Translations under genes and position numbers: made by a program
Assembly (NCBI GenBank): GCA_963682175.1
Contig: OY821772.1
Span: forward strand, 55,326,925 to 55,390,924
Direction of reading: 5' to 3'
Length of the DNA stretch: 64,000 nucleotides
Origin: Triglochin maritima
Taxonomy: Eukaryota; Streptophyta; Magnoliopsida; Alismatales; Juncaginaceae
In this document: one piece after another, positions 28,781 to 38,699 of the stretch
How the letters are laid out: every line of letters begins with the position of its first letter
How positions within the stretch are numbered: the first letter of the stretch is position 1
Notes under the pieces: generated by a model
Databases searched by the model: none
The model's input: only the letters and a program-made list of their open reading frames with translations
What the model was told of the DNA's origin: nothing

Positions 28781-31700
28781 CACAGGTTTAACCACACGTA
28801 CCAACCCAGAGAGATGCCTCAAGCTCTTGCAGCCCTAACCTTGGAGGAGCAAAATGCTGAATGGTTCCCTGATACTGGTGCTACTGATCATGTCACAGGT
28901 AATCAAGGTATACTTTCCTCCCTAAAACCTTATACTGGTAAGGACAAAATCATGGTAGGAAATGGGGAGTTTCTTCCAATAACACATACTGGTAGCACTA
29001 GAATTAAGCATAAAACTGGAATTTTTCATGTTAAAGATGTCCTACTTGCTCCTAAAATGAAAAAGAATCTACTGTCTGTAAGGAAATTCACTGCTTCTTT
29101 TCCTTACAATGTTGAATTCTCTGATGAAGAGTTTTATGTTAAAAACAGAGAAACAAGAGTGATAGTTTCATCTGGAAAACTACAAGGAGGAATGTACTCT
29201 TTGCATAACCATGATCATACTCCTCAAGTTCATTTCTCTAACAGACAAAGACACGTAGATGAATATACCTGGCACTGCAGACTTGGACATACAAACTCTA
29301 AAATTCTTAGCTTTTTACGAACAAATGGATGTATAAATTTTACTCCTACACCTCATAACTCTAGATTTGTTTGTAATGGCTGTCAGCTAGGAAAATCTAG
29401 TAAACTACCTTTCTTTAATTCTGATCACAGAACTATTAAACCCTTTGAAAAGGTGCATTGTGATTTGTGGGGCCCTGCTCCTATTATGAGCAGAAACCAC
29501 CACAGGTTTTATGTTGTTTTTGTAGATGATCATAGTAGGTTCACATGGATGTTTCCTCTTAAAACCAAATCAGATTTCTTCGAATGTTTCATAGCTTTTG
29601 AAAAATTTGTAGCACGACAATTTAATACTGCTATTAAGATTTTCCAGTGTGATGGTGGTGGTGAATTCATGTCCTCCAAATTTGACACACATATTAAGAA
29701 TAATGGGATCCATTTGCAAATGTCTTGTCCTCACACCCCAGAACAAAATGGGGCTGCTGAGTGTAGACATAAACTTATCACAAACATGGGACTCACTCTT
29801 ATGTTTGATAGTGGAGTTCCAAAGCGCTTCTGGGTGGAAGCATTTAGTACTGCAGTTTTTCTGTTAAATAGGATTCCAGATAAAAATGGTGTTGTACCCT
29901 ATACTGTTTTATATCACAAAGAACATGATTTAACATGCCTGAGGGTTTTTGGCTGCAGATGTTTCCCTTATCTTAGAAACTATGCTCCAGATAAATTGTC
30001 ACCCAAATCTGTGCCATGTGTCTTCCTAGGATACAGCATTAGACATAAAGGATATGTTTGTTTAAACCCTTCTTCAAACAAAATGTATATGTTCAGACAT
30101 GTTATTTTTGATGAATCACTGTTTCCCTATAAAAACCCAGCCACCTTGTTTACAAAAATGGATTGTGAATCTTCCTTTACTACTTTTTCTGATTGGCTCT
30201 GTGGAAACAATGATCTTACCACCAATATTAATGGTCATGGAAGGGATGAGACACCTTCTATAGGTATCACTCCAACTTCCATACCAACATTAGTCCCTGA
30301 TAACAGTAATCTACTTACTTATCCTGCTACCAGCTCTTGTATGCTCTCAGAATCAGAAAACAAGAGCCCTGGAGCACAAGGGGGTTCTCCAAATAAATCT
30401 GCAATTGATGATCATTTGACCTCACAGGTGAGTGCAGGCAATGATGATAACTCTGAGCCCCAGGTAAGCAAAGGTACTGATAATTCCCCTCAAACCTGCA
30501 CTTCTGAGTCTTGTGATGTTGCTTCCATTTCCTGCAATCTGGAACCTCACTCAGAACTCCATGGTACCACTAGTCAAAATAATTCTGCTCATATTATAGC
30601 TAACATCACTGATAATGTAGTGGACACTGCTCACACTATAATACAACCAAAGACTAATACACATGTCATGCACACTAGAAGCAAGGATGGCATCACAAAA
30701 CCAAACCCTAAGTATGCTCTCTTTCATCATATTGTTCCTCCCCCTGAAGAACCTCACTCTTTGTCAGCAGCTCTAAAACATCCTGGTTGGAAGGCAGCCA
30801 TGGAAGAAGAAATGACTGCTTTGAATGACAATAAAACTTGGACTCTTGTTCCTAAAGGGAAACATATGCATACTATAGGATGTAAATGGGTTTTTAGAAC
30901 TAAGCTTCACCCGGATGGATCCTTAGATAGACTTAAAGCCAGGCTTGTTGCCAAAGGGTATAAACAGATTGAAGGGATTGACTTCCTTGAAACCTTCTCA
31001 CCTGTTGTAAAAACTGTCACTATCAGACTTGTGCTTAGCATTGCCACTACAAACAACTGGGCCATCAAGCAATTAGATGTAAAAAATGCATTTTTGCATG
31101 GCACCATTGATGAGGATGTTTATATGACACAGGTTCCTGGTTTTGAAGATTCTTCTCATCCTACGTATGTGTGCAAGCTTCAAAAGGCTCTTTATGGGCT
31201 CAAGCAATCACCACGAGCATGGTTTGATCGTTTCAGCTCTTTTCTTATTTCAAATGGCTTTAAAAGTAGTCTTTCTGACAGTTCCTTATTTGTCAATCTC
31301 ACGAGCACAGGGCCCATTTATCTCCTTATATATGTTGATGATATCATTCTGACTGGGTCAAATACCTCAGTTTTAAACACCTTTATTACTACCCTAACAC
31401 ATGAATTTCATATGAAAGACTTAGGTGCTTTGCATCATTTTTTGGGCATTGAGGTCTATCGGTCCCCTTCAGGCCTTTTTCTCACTCAACAACACTATGC
31501 AGTTACTATACTCAACAAAACAAACATGCTTAATGCTAAATATATATCTACTCCCATGGCATCAAGGCTTGACAGCAACCGAGACAATTCTCCTTATTCT
31601 GATGTTACATCATACAGGAAAATTGTTGGTTCACTTCAATACTTAACATTAACCAGACCCGATATCACTTACTCTGTAAATTATCTATGTCAATTTATGC

Positions 31701-32341
31701 ATTCTCCTTCAGCATTTCATTTTAAACTTGTCAAACGATTACTTCGATATATTAATGGCAAAGTTGATCAAGGCATGTTTATTCATAGAAACTCATCCAG
31801 TGATTTATATGCTTTTTCTGACTCTGATTGGGCTGGTTGTGAACTCTCTCGACGTTCTACCAGTGGGTTTTGTACCTTTTTAGGTGCAAATCTCATTTCT
31901 TGGAAATCTAAGAAACAACCTACAGTTGCAAAATCGAGTGCAGAGGCTGAGTATCGAGCCATGGCGTTTGCTACTACTGAATTAACTTGGATAACGTTTC
32001 TTTTGCGAGATCTTTCAGTTCCATTACATTCTAAACCAGTCTTATTTTGTGACAACATCAGTGCTTTACACATGTCTGTTAATCCTGTTTTTCATGCCAG
32101 GACAAAACACATTGAATTGGACTATCATTTTGTTCGAGAACGCGTGGCCCTCAACTTGCTTGAGACAAAATTTGTGCCGTCCTCTGACCAGCTTGCTGAT
32201 ATATTCACTAAAGCCCTTCCCAAGGAACCGTTTGCTGCTCTGAAAGGCAAACTTGGCCTTCATTCCAGGCAAAGTTTGAGGGGGAGTACAAGAATCTTAA
32301 CCTTGGAATCTGATAAGCATGGTGAAGATGGCAAGGATTAG
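28781..32341 (+). CDS. Copia pol: protease, integrase, RT, RNase H
   Basis: Same frame as gag, uninterrupted for 1186 codons. Protease motif DTGATDH near the start; pre-integrase WHCRLGH and CNGCQLGKSSKLPF (zinc finger); integrase core with VHCDLWGPAP, FQCDGGGEF and PEQNGAAE supplying the D, D and E; reverse transcriptase with CKWVFRTKLHPDGS, QLDVKNAFLHG, YGLKQSPRAWF and the YVDD active site at 31331-31342; RNase H with DSDWAGC, SSAEAEYRA and ARTKHIELDYHFVRE. All catalytic motifs look intact. Without an ATG early after the stop, translation needs readthrough of the TAG or the copy is disabled; the first internal ATG is at 28814. Confidence 0.93.
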   Translation, partial: HRFNHTYQPREMPQALAALTLEEQNAEWFPDTGATDHVTGNQGILSSLKPYTGKDKIMVGNGEFLPITHTGSTRIKHKTGIFHVKDVLLAPKMKKNLLSVRKFTASFPYNVEFSDEEFYVKNRETRVIVSSGKLQGGMYSLHNHDHTPQVHFSNRQRHVDEYTWHCRLGHTNSKILSFLRTNGCINFTPTPHNSRFVCNGCQLGKSSKLPFFNSDHRTIKPFEKVHCDLWGPAPIMSRNHHRFYVVFVDDHSRFTWMFPLKTKSDFFECFIAFEKFVARQFNTAIKIFQCDGGGEFMSSKFDTHIKNNGIHLQMSCPHTPEQNGAAECRHKLITNMGLTLMFDSGVPKRFWVEAFSTAVFLLNRIPDKNGVVPYTVLYHKEHDLTCLRVFGCRCFPYLRNYAPDKLSPKSVPCVFLGYSIRHKGYVCLNPSSNKMYMFRHVIFDESLFPYKNPATLFTKMDCESSFTTFSDWLCGNNDLTTNINGHGRDETPSIGITPTSIPTLVPDNSNLLTYPATSSCMLSESENKSPGAQGGSPNKSAIDDHLTSQVSAGNDDNSEPQVSKGTDNSPQTCTSESCDVASISCNLEPHSELHGTTSQNNSAHIIANITDNVVDTAHTIIQPKTNTHVMHTRSKDGITKPNPKYALFHHIVPPPEEPHSLSAALKHPGWKAAMEEEMTALNDNKTWTLVPKGKHMHTIGCKWVFRTKLHPDGSLDRLKARLVAKGYKQIEGIDFLETFSPVVKTVTIRLVLSIATTNNWAIKQLDVKNAFLHGTIDEDVYMTQVPGFEDSSHPTYVCKLQKALYGLKQSPRAWFDRFSSFLISNGFKSSLSDSSLFVNLTSTGPIYLLIYVDDIILTGSNTSVLNTFITTLTHEFHMKDLGALHHFLGIEVYRSPSGLFLTQQHYAVTILNKTNMLNAKYISTPMASRLDSNRDNSPYSDVTSYRKIVGSLQYLTLTRPDITYSVNYLCQFMHSPSAFHFKLVKRLLRYINGKVDQGMFIHRNSSSDLYAFSDSDWAGCELSRRSTSGFCTFLGANLISWKSKKQPTVAKSSAEAEYRAMAFATTELTWITFLLRDLSVPLHSKPVLFCDNISALHMSVNPVFHARTKHIELDYHFVRERVALNLLETKFVPSSDQLADIFTKALPKEPFAALKGKLGLHSRQSLRGSTRILTLESDKHGEDGKD

Positions 32342-32736
32342 CAATGATGATATGGCACCTAATCTAAGATTGGGATGTGCCAATTGACTCAATGAGGCGC
32401 ACTACATGTGTGTGCCCTGAGCCAATTAGGTGCACCTAGATGATTAAGCCTCAAATCTGAGCAAATTGGGTACAAGTTCCTAATCGGGTCAGTCAGGGCA
32501 GTCGGGATCCGACTAGCTATTTGGTATAACTGTGTAGCTGGAGTATTGTGTTGTATATAATCGGATCAACCGATTATCCGATTAAGTTGGCACTTGTATA
32601 TAAATGTAGAGAAAACCCAAAACCCTAATAACAAACATCATCTCTCTTGCTTCCGCCGCATACTTGTTTTCTTCCGTCTAAGCCCTAAATCCTGATCGGA
32701 GACCCCTTGTCTCCTTCGAGGATCGTGTTTCTTCTA
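32287..32736 (+). repeat. 3' LTR of the young copia element
   Basis: 450 bp, one visible difference from the 5' LTR. The polyprotein reading frame runs into its first 55 bases and stops at 32341. Confidence 0.95.
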
Positions 32737-32759
32737 GTTTTTTGGGTTTTTTGATTTCG

Positions 32760-33207
32760 ATATGAAATGTAATGCATGTATAGTTAATGTATTATTGTTA
32801 TTTTTATGTATCAAATGTAGCTTTTGTACACCTGAAGTAATGAGCTCCGGTACCGAATTGATTATAGTTTTTTCGATGGAATCGTTACATTCGTAAATGA
32901 CATTCCAGAATATGAAAGTTGTTACAGACAGATGATGAATATTAATATTGAAATGCAATATGATGATTTTTGTCAAACGGTTTGTGAAGTTTGTGGTTTC
33001 CAAAAAGAAGAGTTTGATCTGAAGTTAATCTGCAAGTGGTCACCGTATGAAAAATATACATATCATGATGTTTTTAATTATCAGAGTACGACTACGATGT
33101 TATCTTTTTTCGTGAATACGGTTGTATTGTTTGTTCAGAAACAACTCAAACATTATATTACTATGCATCAAAGTCAGTTGACTGAGGATTATCAAACAAT
33201 AACATAG
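32760..33207 (+). pseudogene. MULE coding remnant, MURA N-terminus-like
   Basis: An open stretch from about 32890, with a 91-codon frame at 32932-33207, lies between the copia insertion and the right MULE terminal repeat. The segment MQYDDFCQTVCEVCGFQKEE followed by FDLKLICKW resembles the PB1-like N-terminal domain of MuDR-type transposases, and NDIPEYESCY precedes it. No zinc finger or DDE domain follows, so at most the N-terminal portion survives. Confidence 0.45.
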
Positions 33208-33335
33208 ACAATTAATGAAAACGGCATTATAAGTATCGTTTTTAAGGTGTATAGTTTGTCAATTAAGTTTCTCATGTATATACCTTTCTAATTTTATTTT
33301 TGTTGGTGATTATTTCAAAAAAATCCAAATTACAA

Positions 33336-34078
33336 TTTAACTTCTAAACTACGTGTTCAATTCATTCAGGATACGTCATACGTTGCGATAAGTTAGAGTA
33401 TTTGGTTTCTCGCCTGATGATACCCGTTTTTGCGTGCTCACGAAGGTCGTACAATATCCTTGCAAATGTCGTAACTAATTACATATTTCACAGTTAAGAA
33501 GGTTTAGCATGCATAATAAAAACACCACTCCAGAATCTATCGACACATTTTCCATCTTCCGGGTGGGGCTTCTACATTGTCGAAAAAACATCAACATCTT
33601 TTTTATTTGGTTACAATGCATGTCTTTTCGACTTGTATGTCAGTTCCGGAAATGTCGTGATTTGGTTCAGTGGTAAGATTACATTTTGCCTTTGAGGCCG
33701 TGACCTTGTGCTGATATTATAGGATTTTAGACCCTTTTTTGTTGTTATTAATTTGTGGGTACGACTTTTTATTGTTATTAATTAGATAGGTGTTTGTTTG
33801 TTAGATTGGCTACTTTTATTGTTGGTAATTAATCATAATAAGTGGTTTGCATAATCAAAATGAGTTGGACAGACTCTCTATATTGGTGTCTCGTACCGGG
33901 CAAGTTGACATTGATGGGAGCGTGAAATTATATTTGAAATGTGGAGACTCATGAAGGTGAAATAGTCAAAATGTGATCATTGAATTTATACTTTGTTTTG
34001 TCCATATATGGTACATGTACGTGACATTTTGTTGTAATTTTTTGTCAATAAATGTGAAATGTCAGGATCCCCTATGGA
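33336..34078. other. Intergenic, no gene seen
   Basis: AT-rich sequence after the MULE. A tRNA-like fragment near 33660 is discussed under rejected items. Nothing else is supported. Confidence 0.5.
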
Positions 34079-34993
34079 TTGTGTGCAATGGAAAGGCTCT
34101 GTGAGGATCTAATCATGAACATCCTATCAAGATTCAAGACTCCCGATTCAATCCCTTGCTCGAGCAAAGTACGTATGCAAACAATGGCACTCCGCATCCT
34201 AGGAGAGTACTTGGAGCTACCATCCTATCCTCAGGGCACCCTCACTGGGGTGCACAAGAAAATGTCACCCATGAGCCGGCATTTTCTGCCACGTGACCTC
34301 CACTAATTGGTCTATTTTTTGTTTTAATTTTAATTTTTTTTAAAATTTAGTTGTAAATAAGTTATTATGTTGGATAAAGAGACTTATTTTTTTATGGAAA
34401 AAACAACACAACTTTTCAACGTTCTATCTCCTCTACGTCATATGGAAGTCAATTCAGAATAAATTCAAAAAAAATATTTAAAAAATAATAATTTGACAAG
34501 TTGACATTTATTAGTGGATTTTGGTCGAAAGAATAAAATCTCTAAGAAAAAAAATTATGAATGAGAAATAATATTGATTTGACAAGTTGACATTTATGAA
34601 AATAAACATAAATATCAAGATTGAGGATGACCTGAGAGGTTAAGCCGCCGCACGATATTGTCTTTCAACGGCTTTGGTTGTGATACTCTGACGAGCAATG
34701 ATGAAGTTACAATTCTGTGAGATGTGAGGTGTGCATTATTAGTATTAGGTTTGGAGGGTCCGAAGTGAGCTCTTGGAAATATGTTGGTCTTGTTCCCTGT
34801 GGACTTGTTCGTGAATCAGTGGGACTCCTTTGGAATGGTAAATTGCATTAGTCTAGTCCATTAGACATACTTTCCTTTAACATGCATGATGATAAATTCC
34901 ACATATTGAAGAGCGTCTTGCTTACTTCAAATCAAGTTCAGCTCCTTTTGACATCTGGTTGATGATGGAATATGGAACGGGGGAAACCATGGT

Positions 34994-35217
34994 TGAAGAA
35001 AACGAAGATGATAGATGGAAGTTTGTAGTGATTTTATTTCTTAGAGAAAGTTAATCATACATTTGAATTACAAGATATATATAGGCATAGGTTTTGGTTA
35101 CGTTGAAGGGGACAGATGCGTCTGTTGGTGAACAGACGCGATTGTTCCTTGTGATTTAATGCTGGTGATAATGTTTAGGCGACGTTTGGTTCTGACGTCG
35201 TTTTGGATTCTTCAACA
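34994..35217 (-). repeat. 3' LTR of the RT-less copia element
   Basis: 224 bp, TG...CA ends on the minus strand, flanked outside by ATGGT. Confidence 0.93.
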
Positions 35218-35384
35218 CTCCCCCTCAATTGTCCAAGTGTTGTTGGTTTCTAAGGCTTTGAGTTCTTCCTCCATGGCATTGCGCCATTTTGGGTCGCAGG
35301 TTGCTTCGTGAAAGGTCTTAGGTTCTAGGTTTTCGTTTATTCTGCTTAAATAGGTCCTATAGTTTGGTTGTATTTGTTTATAGG

Positions 35385-38105
35385 TTAAGTGGTTTCAATG
35401 GGGTAAGTTACTTGTGAGGTAATAAAGTCGTTGAACCTAGTAGGCGGGCGACTGGGTCGAGTAGATCTTCTTCTCGGAGGTGTCTCCTGATTGTTTTGAG
35501 GCAAAACTTCTTCTTCTCTTTCTTCTTCTCCTTCTCCTTCTCTTTCTCTTTCTCCTGTTTGGGTGCTGATCCCTGGTAGAACGGGTGTGTTGAGAGGTTG
35601 GATTGTGCTTGTATCTTCGGGTCTTCTGAAGTAGGACTCTGTTTCTCTAAAGACTACATCTCGTGAAATATACATTTTACAATTTTCGGGGTCAAAACAT
35701 TTGTACCCTTTTTTTTGAAAAGAGTAACCAAGAAAAATACACTTTACAGAGTTACTATCAAATTTATCTATACGTTTCCTGTGAACAAAACAAACACATC
35801 CAAAAACTTTGAGATGATCTAAGGTTAATTTCCGACCTAATAGTATCTCTAGAGGTTGTTTATTTTGAAGGATAGGACTAGGAAGCCGATTTATGAGATA
35901 AGTAGCAGTTAAGACTGCATCAGACCAAAAATGTTTGGGGACATTATTTTGAAAGAGTAAGGATCTGATTATATTTAAGAGATGCCGATTTTTTCGCTCA
36001 GATACTCCATTTTGTTCGGGGGTATGAATGCATGTAGTTTGATGTAATATTCCGCGTGTTTTCAAAAAAAATTGAAAGTTGAGACTGGTATATTCAGTCC
36101 CGTTGTCTGTTCTTAATGTTTTAATTTTAAAATCATACATGTTTTCAATAAATGTTACAAATTCGCAAAAGATTTGAAAAACATCTGATTTGTTTTTAAG
36201 AAGATAAAACCAAGTATTTCGTGAGAAATCGTCAATAAATAGCACAAAATATTTGAAACCGTTATAAGATTCGACTGGGGCAGGACCCCAGATATCGGAG
36301 TGAACTAATTCAAACGGAAAACTTGATTTTGTTTTAGATTTATAAAAAGGAAGTCTTGTTTGTTTAGAAAATTGACAAACATCACATGCATAGGTAGATG
36401 AAATAAAAGGAAATAAAGTTTTCAAAACAGGATAGGATGGATGTCCCATTCGTTTGTGCCAGAGAACATGATTAGGCACACTATTGGTATGAAAGGCCTT
36501 ATGCTGAGTATCTAAAACATAGAGCCCATTGATGTTAACTCCTCTACCAATCGTCTTCCCTGTAATTCGATCCTGAAAGTAAATATCAGTAGGGGTGAAT
36601 ATAACATTGCAATCCAAATGTTTCGTAATTTTTGCGACAGAGAGGAGATTAGAGGTAAAAGTTGGTACATATAGGACATCTTTGTTTATTTTATTTAATA
36701 TGGTGATTTCTCTTGTACCTTTTATTTCTACTTGATTATTATTGGCGACAGTCACATATTTGTTAAGCATATTTACTTTTTCTTTGATGTGGTTTAGTAA
36801 ACTAAGATTTCCAGTCATGTGATCCGTGACACCTGAGTCAATTATCCATTGAGTATTATGTCTTATATTTCCTAAGATTTTATTTGGTTTATTTGCAGAG
36901 AAATTTTTGGGCAAAGTTTGTATACCTGCAAAATTACCTGATCCTTGAGGATTGGTTTGCAAATAGTTGCTTAAGTGGGCTAGAAGTTGGTCCAGCGGAA
37001 TCAGGTCGGGCTTGGATCCGGATCCATGTCCGGTGGAAGTTTGAAATGCGGAATCGGGTCGGGTGTATTCTTCGGATTGGGTCTGGAGAAACCCGGATCC
37101 GTCTGTGTTGCGAGAGGTTATAAAACCTCGAGGATCCGTTTCGTCTGCCCATTTCCGCCTCTCTTCCTCCATGCTAGGGTTAGCCACCGCGCTGTTTCCT
37201 TGTGGTCTGTTTCCGTTGTTGTTCTTTTTGTTGTTCCGATGATCTCCTCCTCCTTCCCTTGTTGGTCGGAGATGCGGATGTAGGAACCAGCAGGAGTTCC
37301 TATTGTGTCCCGGTTTTTTGCAGTTGTCGCATGTCTCTTGTGGTCCGTTTCCGTATTTTTTTTGTTTGTTTTGCGGTTTTCCGGCGAAGAACGCCTGAGT
37401 TTCTGATGTCCATTCGCCGTTCTGAGCGGTGGTCCGGCGGGATTCCTCCCGTTGGATCATCGCGATGATGGTCGCGAGGTCTGGAAGGTCTGATGTCATG
37501 AGGACTTGGCTTCGGATGGCTTCGTAGCTACCGTCGAGTCCGATGAGGAACTGGTAGATGTGGTCCCTTTCTTTTCGCTCAAGCAAGGTTCTCGGGTCGT
37601 TGGTCGCGGGCTCGTAGATAGCAAGCTCGTCCCAACCTCGCTGAAGCGTTCCGAGGTATTCTGTGATGGTCTGTCCGTGCTGTTTTGTCTGCGATAAATC
37701 TTGTTTTAGTTTAAAAACATGGGCGAAGTTTTCGGCTTTACCGTATATGTTCTGGACCGCATCCCAGGGTTCTTTTGCCGAGTTTTTGTAGAGAAATATG
37801 GACCCGATTTTTGGTTGCATGGAGTTAATGACCCACGACATTATGAGGTGGTTCATCGCCTGCCACTCTTCTTGTTTTGTCTCGGTCCCTTCTTCTTCGG
37901 GTTTTTTTGATGTTCCGGTGATGTGGCCGAGTTTTTCTTTCCCACTGAGGGTCAGTGTGATCGCTCGCGCCCATGACAGATAATTCTGTCCATTGAGCAG
38001 CTGCGACACTAGTCTGGGGGCGTTTACTTCTGGATCCGACATCACGTATCTTTCTCTTGGGTTTGGATGTAGGTTTCTTCCACCTTCAACCCCCTTGAGA
38101 GGCAA
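35385..38105 (-). CDS. Copia gag-protease-integrase, truncated polyprotein
   Basis: A 906-codon open frame on the minus strand. Order: gag with LNGQNYLSWARAITLTLSGK; zinc knuckle CDNCKKPGHNRNSC; protease motif DSGVTDHMTGN, with valine where alanine is usual; pre-integrase WHKRMGHPSYPVL and CDVCQFSKQTRLPF; integrase core with VHSDIWGPAP, LRTDNGTEY and PEQNGVSE providing the D, D, E triad; then a linker ending in TYPIETT. In the next frame, 35379-35230 still reads EPKTFHEATCDPKWRNAMEE and ALETNNTW, the lead-in to reverse transcriptase, then runs straight into the purine tract. So one frameshift and a deletion of about 1.9 kb removed RT and RNase H. Which of the first ATGs is used is unclear. 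Confidence 0.88.
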   Translation of the reverse strand: MPLKGVEGGRNLHPNPRERYVMSDPEVNAPRLVSQLLNGQNYLSWARAITLTLSGKEKLGHITGTSKKPEEEGTETKQEEWQAMNHLIMSWVINSMQPKIGSIFLYKNSAKEPWDAVQNIYGKAENFAHVFKLKQDLSQTKQHGQTITEYLGTLQRGWDELAIYEPATNDPRTLLERKERDHIYQFLIGLDGSYEAIRSQVLMTSDLPDLATIIAMIQREESRRTTAQNGEWTSETQAFFAGKPQNKQKKYGNGPQETCDNCKKPGHNRNSCWFLHPHLRPTREGGGDHRNNKKNNNGNRPQGNSAVANPSMEEERRKWADETDPRGFITSRNTDGSGFLQTQSEEYTRPDSAFQTSTGHGSGSKPDLIPLDQLLAHLSNYLQTNPQGSGNFAGIQTLPKNFSANKPNKILGNIRHNTQWIIDSGVTDHMTGNLSLLNHIKEKVNMLNKYVTVANNNQVEIKGTREITILNKINKDVLYVPTFTSNLLSVAKITKHLDCNVIFTPTDIYFQDRITGKTIGRGVNINGLYVLDTQHKAFHTNSVPNHVLWHKRMGHPSYPVLKTLFPFISSTYACDVCQFSKQTRLPFYKSKTKSSFPFELVHSDIWGPAPVESYNGFKYFVLFIDDFSRNTWFYLLKNKSDVFQIFCEFVTFIENMYDFKIKTLRTDNGTEYTSLNFQFFLKTRGILHQTTCIHTPEQNGVSERKNRHLLNIIRSLLFQNNVPKHFWSDAVLTATYLINRLPSPILQNKQPLEILLGRKLTLDHLKVFGCVCFVHRKRIDKFDSNSVKCIFLGYSFQKKGYKCFDPENCKMYISRDVVFRETESYFRRPEDTSTIQPLNTPVLPGISTQTGEREREGEGEEEREEEVLPQNNQETPPRRRSTRPSRPPTRFNDFITSQVTYPIETT

Positions 38106-38214
38106 AGATGGTGTGTTTTTTTGGGTGGATGTTCTGAGGAGATCCAGTGATGAACTCAGAGAACTCTGAGGGTCGCTGATGATGGAAAAAATGGGGATCT
38201 TCGCTCTGATACCA

Positions 38215-38438
38215 TGAAGAAAACGAAGATGATAGATGGAAGTTTGTAGTGATTTTATTTCTTAGAGAAAGTTAATCATACATTTGAATTACAAGATATA
38301 TATAGGCATATGTTTTGGTTACGTTGAAGGGGACATATGCGTCTGTTGGTGAACAGACGCGATTGTTCCTTGTGATTTAATGTTGGTGATGATGTTTAGG
38401 CGACGTTTGGTTCTGATGTCGTTTTGGATTCTTCAACA
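38215..38438 (-). repeat. 5' LTR of the RT-less copia element
   Basis: 224 bp, same length as its partner with five visible substitutions and no indel. It abuts the primer-binding site at 38214. Confidence 0.93.
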
Positions 38439-38548
38439 ATGGTCGAAGGAATATGTCATTTTGGGACCAGCAGCACATCGATTAGGACATGGCCTTTGGT
38501 ATGCCTTTAATTGCTCGTGTGCTCGTGGAGCTGACACTGAGATTTTGT

Positions 38549-38697
38549 TTCAGAGTTGTCACAGATCTACTCCTCAAGTAGCTACCGTGTCGTTGTTTCA
38601 GAGTTGTATGTCACATATCTACTCCTCAAGTAGCTACCGTGTCGTTGTTTCAGAGTTGTATGTCACAGATCTACTCCTCAAGTAGCTATCGTGTCGG
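38549..38697 (+). repeat. Three tandem copies of a ~52-bp unit
   Basis: Each unit starts TTTCAGAGTTGT, contains ATCTACTCCTCAAGTAGCTA and ends CGTGTCG. The first copy lacks four bases (ATGT/TATG). It lies at the 3' end of the F-box pseudogene. Confidence 0.9.
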
Positions 38698-38699
38698 CA

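Larger units (their letters stand above)
27345..32736 (+). mobile_element. Ty1/copia retrotransposon, young, TA...TA ends
   Basis: Two 450-bp LTRs, 27345-27794 and 32287-32736, differ at one position that I can see (GTTGACACT versus GTTGGCACT). The target duplication is GTTTT (27340-27344 and 32737-32741). The LTRs begin TACAAGAA and end TTCTTCTA instead of TG...CA. The initiator-methionine tRNA primer site TGGTATCAGAGC follows the 5' LTR directly at 27795. The purine tract TTGAGGGGGAG precedes the 3' LTR. Domain order gag, protease, integrase, reverse transcriptase, RNase H defines copia. It sits inside a MULE. Confidence 0.97.
27045..33326. mobile_element. Mutator-like element (MULE) with nested copia
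   Basis: Long imperfect terminal inverted repeats: about 100 bp from 27045 (GGATTTTTTTTTGAATTAAT ...) match the reverse complement of about 33226-33326 (GGATTTTTTTGAAATAATCA ...), both reaching the shared core TTAATTGACAAACTAT. A 9-bp target duplication with one mismatch flanks it: AAATAACAA at 27036-27044 and AAATTACAA at 33327-33335. Long TIRs plus a 9-bp duplication are the Mutator signature. Without the copia insertion the element is about 0.9 kb, so it is non-autonomous. Confidence 0.8.
34994..38438 (-). mobile_element. Ty1/copia element lacking RT and RNase H
   Basis: Minus-strand element with 224-bp LTRs (34994-35217 and 38215-38438). On the minus strand they begin TGTTGAAGAATCC and end TTTTCTTCA. 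The target duplication is a perfect ATGGT (34989-34993 and 38439-38443). The primer site TGGTATCAGAGC directly follows the 5' LTR (38215 side) and the tract TTGAGGGGGAG precedes the 3' LTR. The LTRs differ at five positions I can see, about 2%, so the insertion is older than the copia at 27345. Coding stops just where reverse transcriptase would begin. Confidence 0.95.
34079..38560 (+). pseudogene. F-box / F-box-associated protein pseudogene
   Basis: Pieces of an F-box plus FBA-domain gene (the SCF ubiquitin-ligase substrate receptor type) lie in order on the plus strand. F-box at 34085-34190: LCEDLIMNILSRFKTPDSIP, then after a frameshift KYVCKQW. It is cut by foreign sequence at about 34185-34310. 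FBA pieces follow from about 34660: NGFGCDTLTSNDEV, then SSWKYVGLVPCG, ESVGLLWNGKLH and LSFNMHDDKFHIL, then DIWLMMEYGTGE. The copia element at 34994-38438 interrupts it exactly there. After the element comes KEYVILGPAAHRLGHGLWYA. Frameshifts and stops separate the segments, so it is dead. Confidence 0.72.

Noticed and set aside
33650..33720. tRNA-like text (GGTTCAGTGGTAAGA)
   Set aside because: A D-arm-like piece is present, but no T arm (GGTTCGAATC) or acceptor pairing follows.
36884..37983. Plus-strand frames across the RT-less copia element
   Set aside because: They are antisense shadows of the minus-strand gag-protease-integrase frame.
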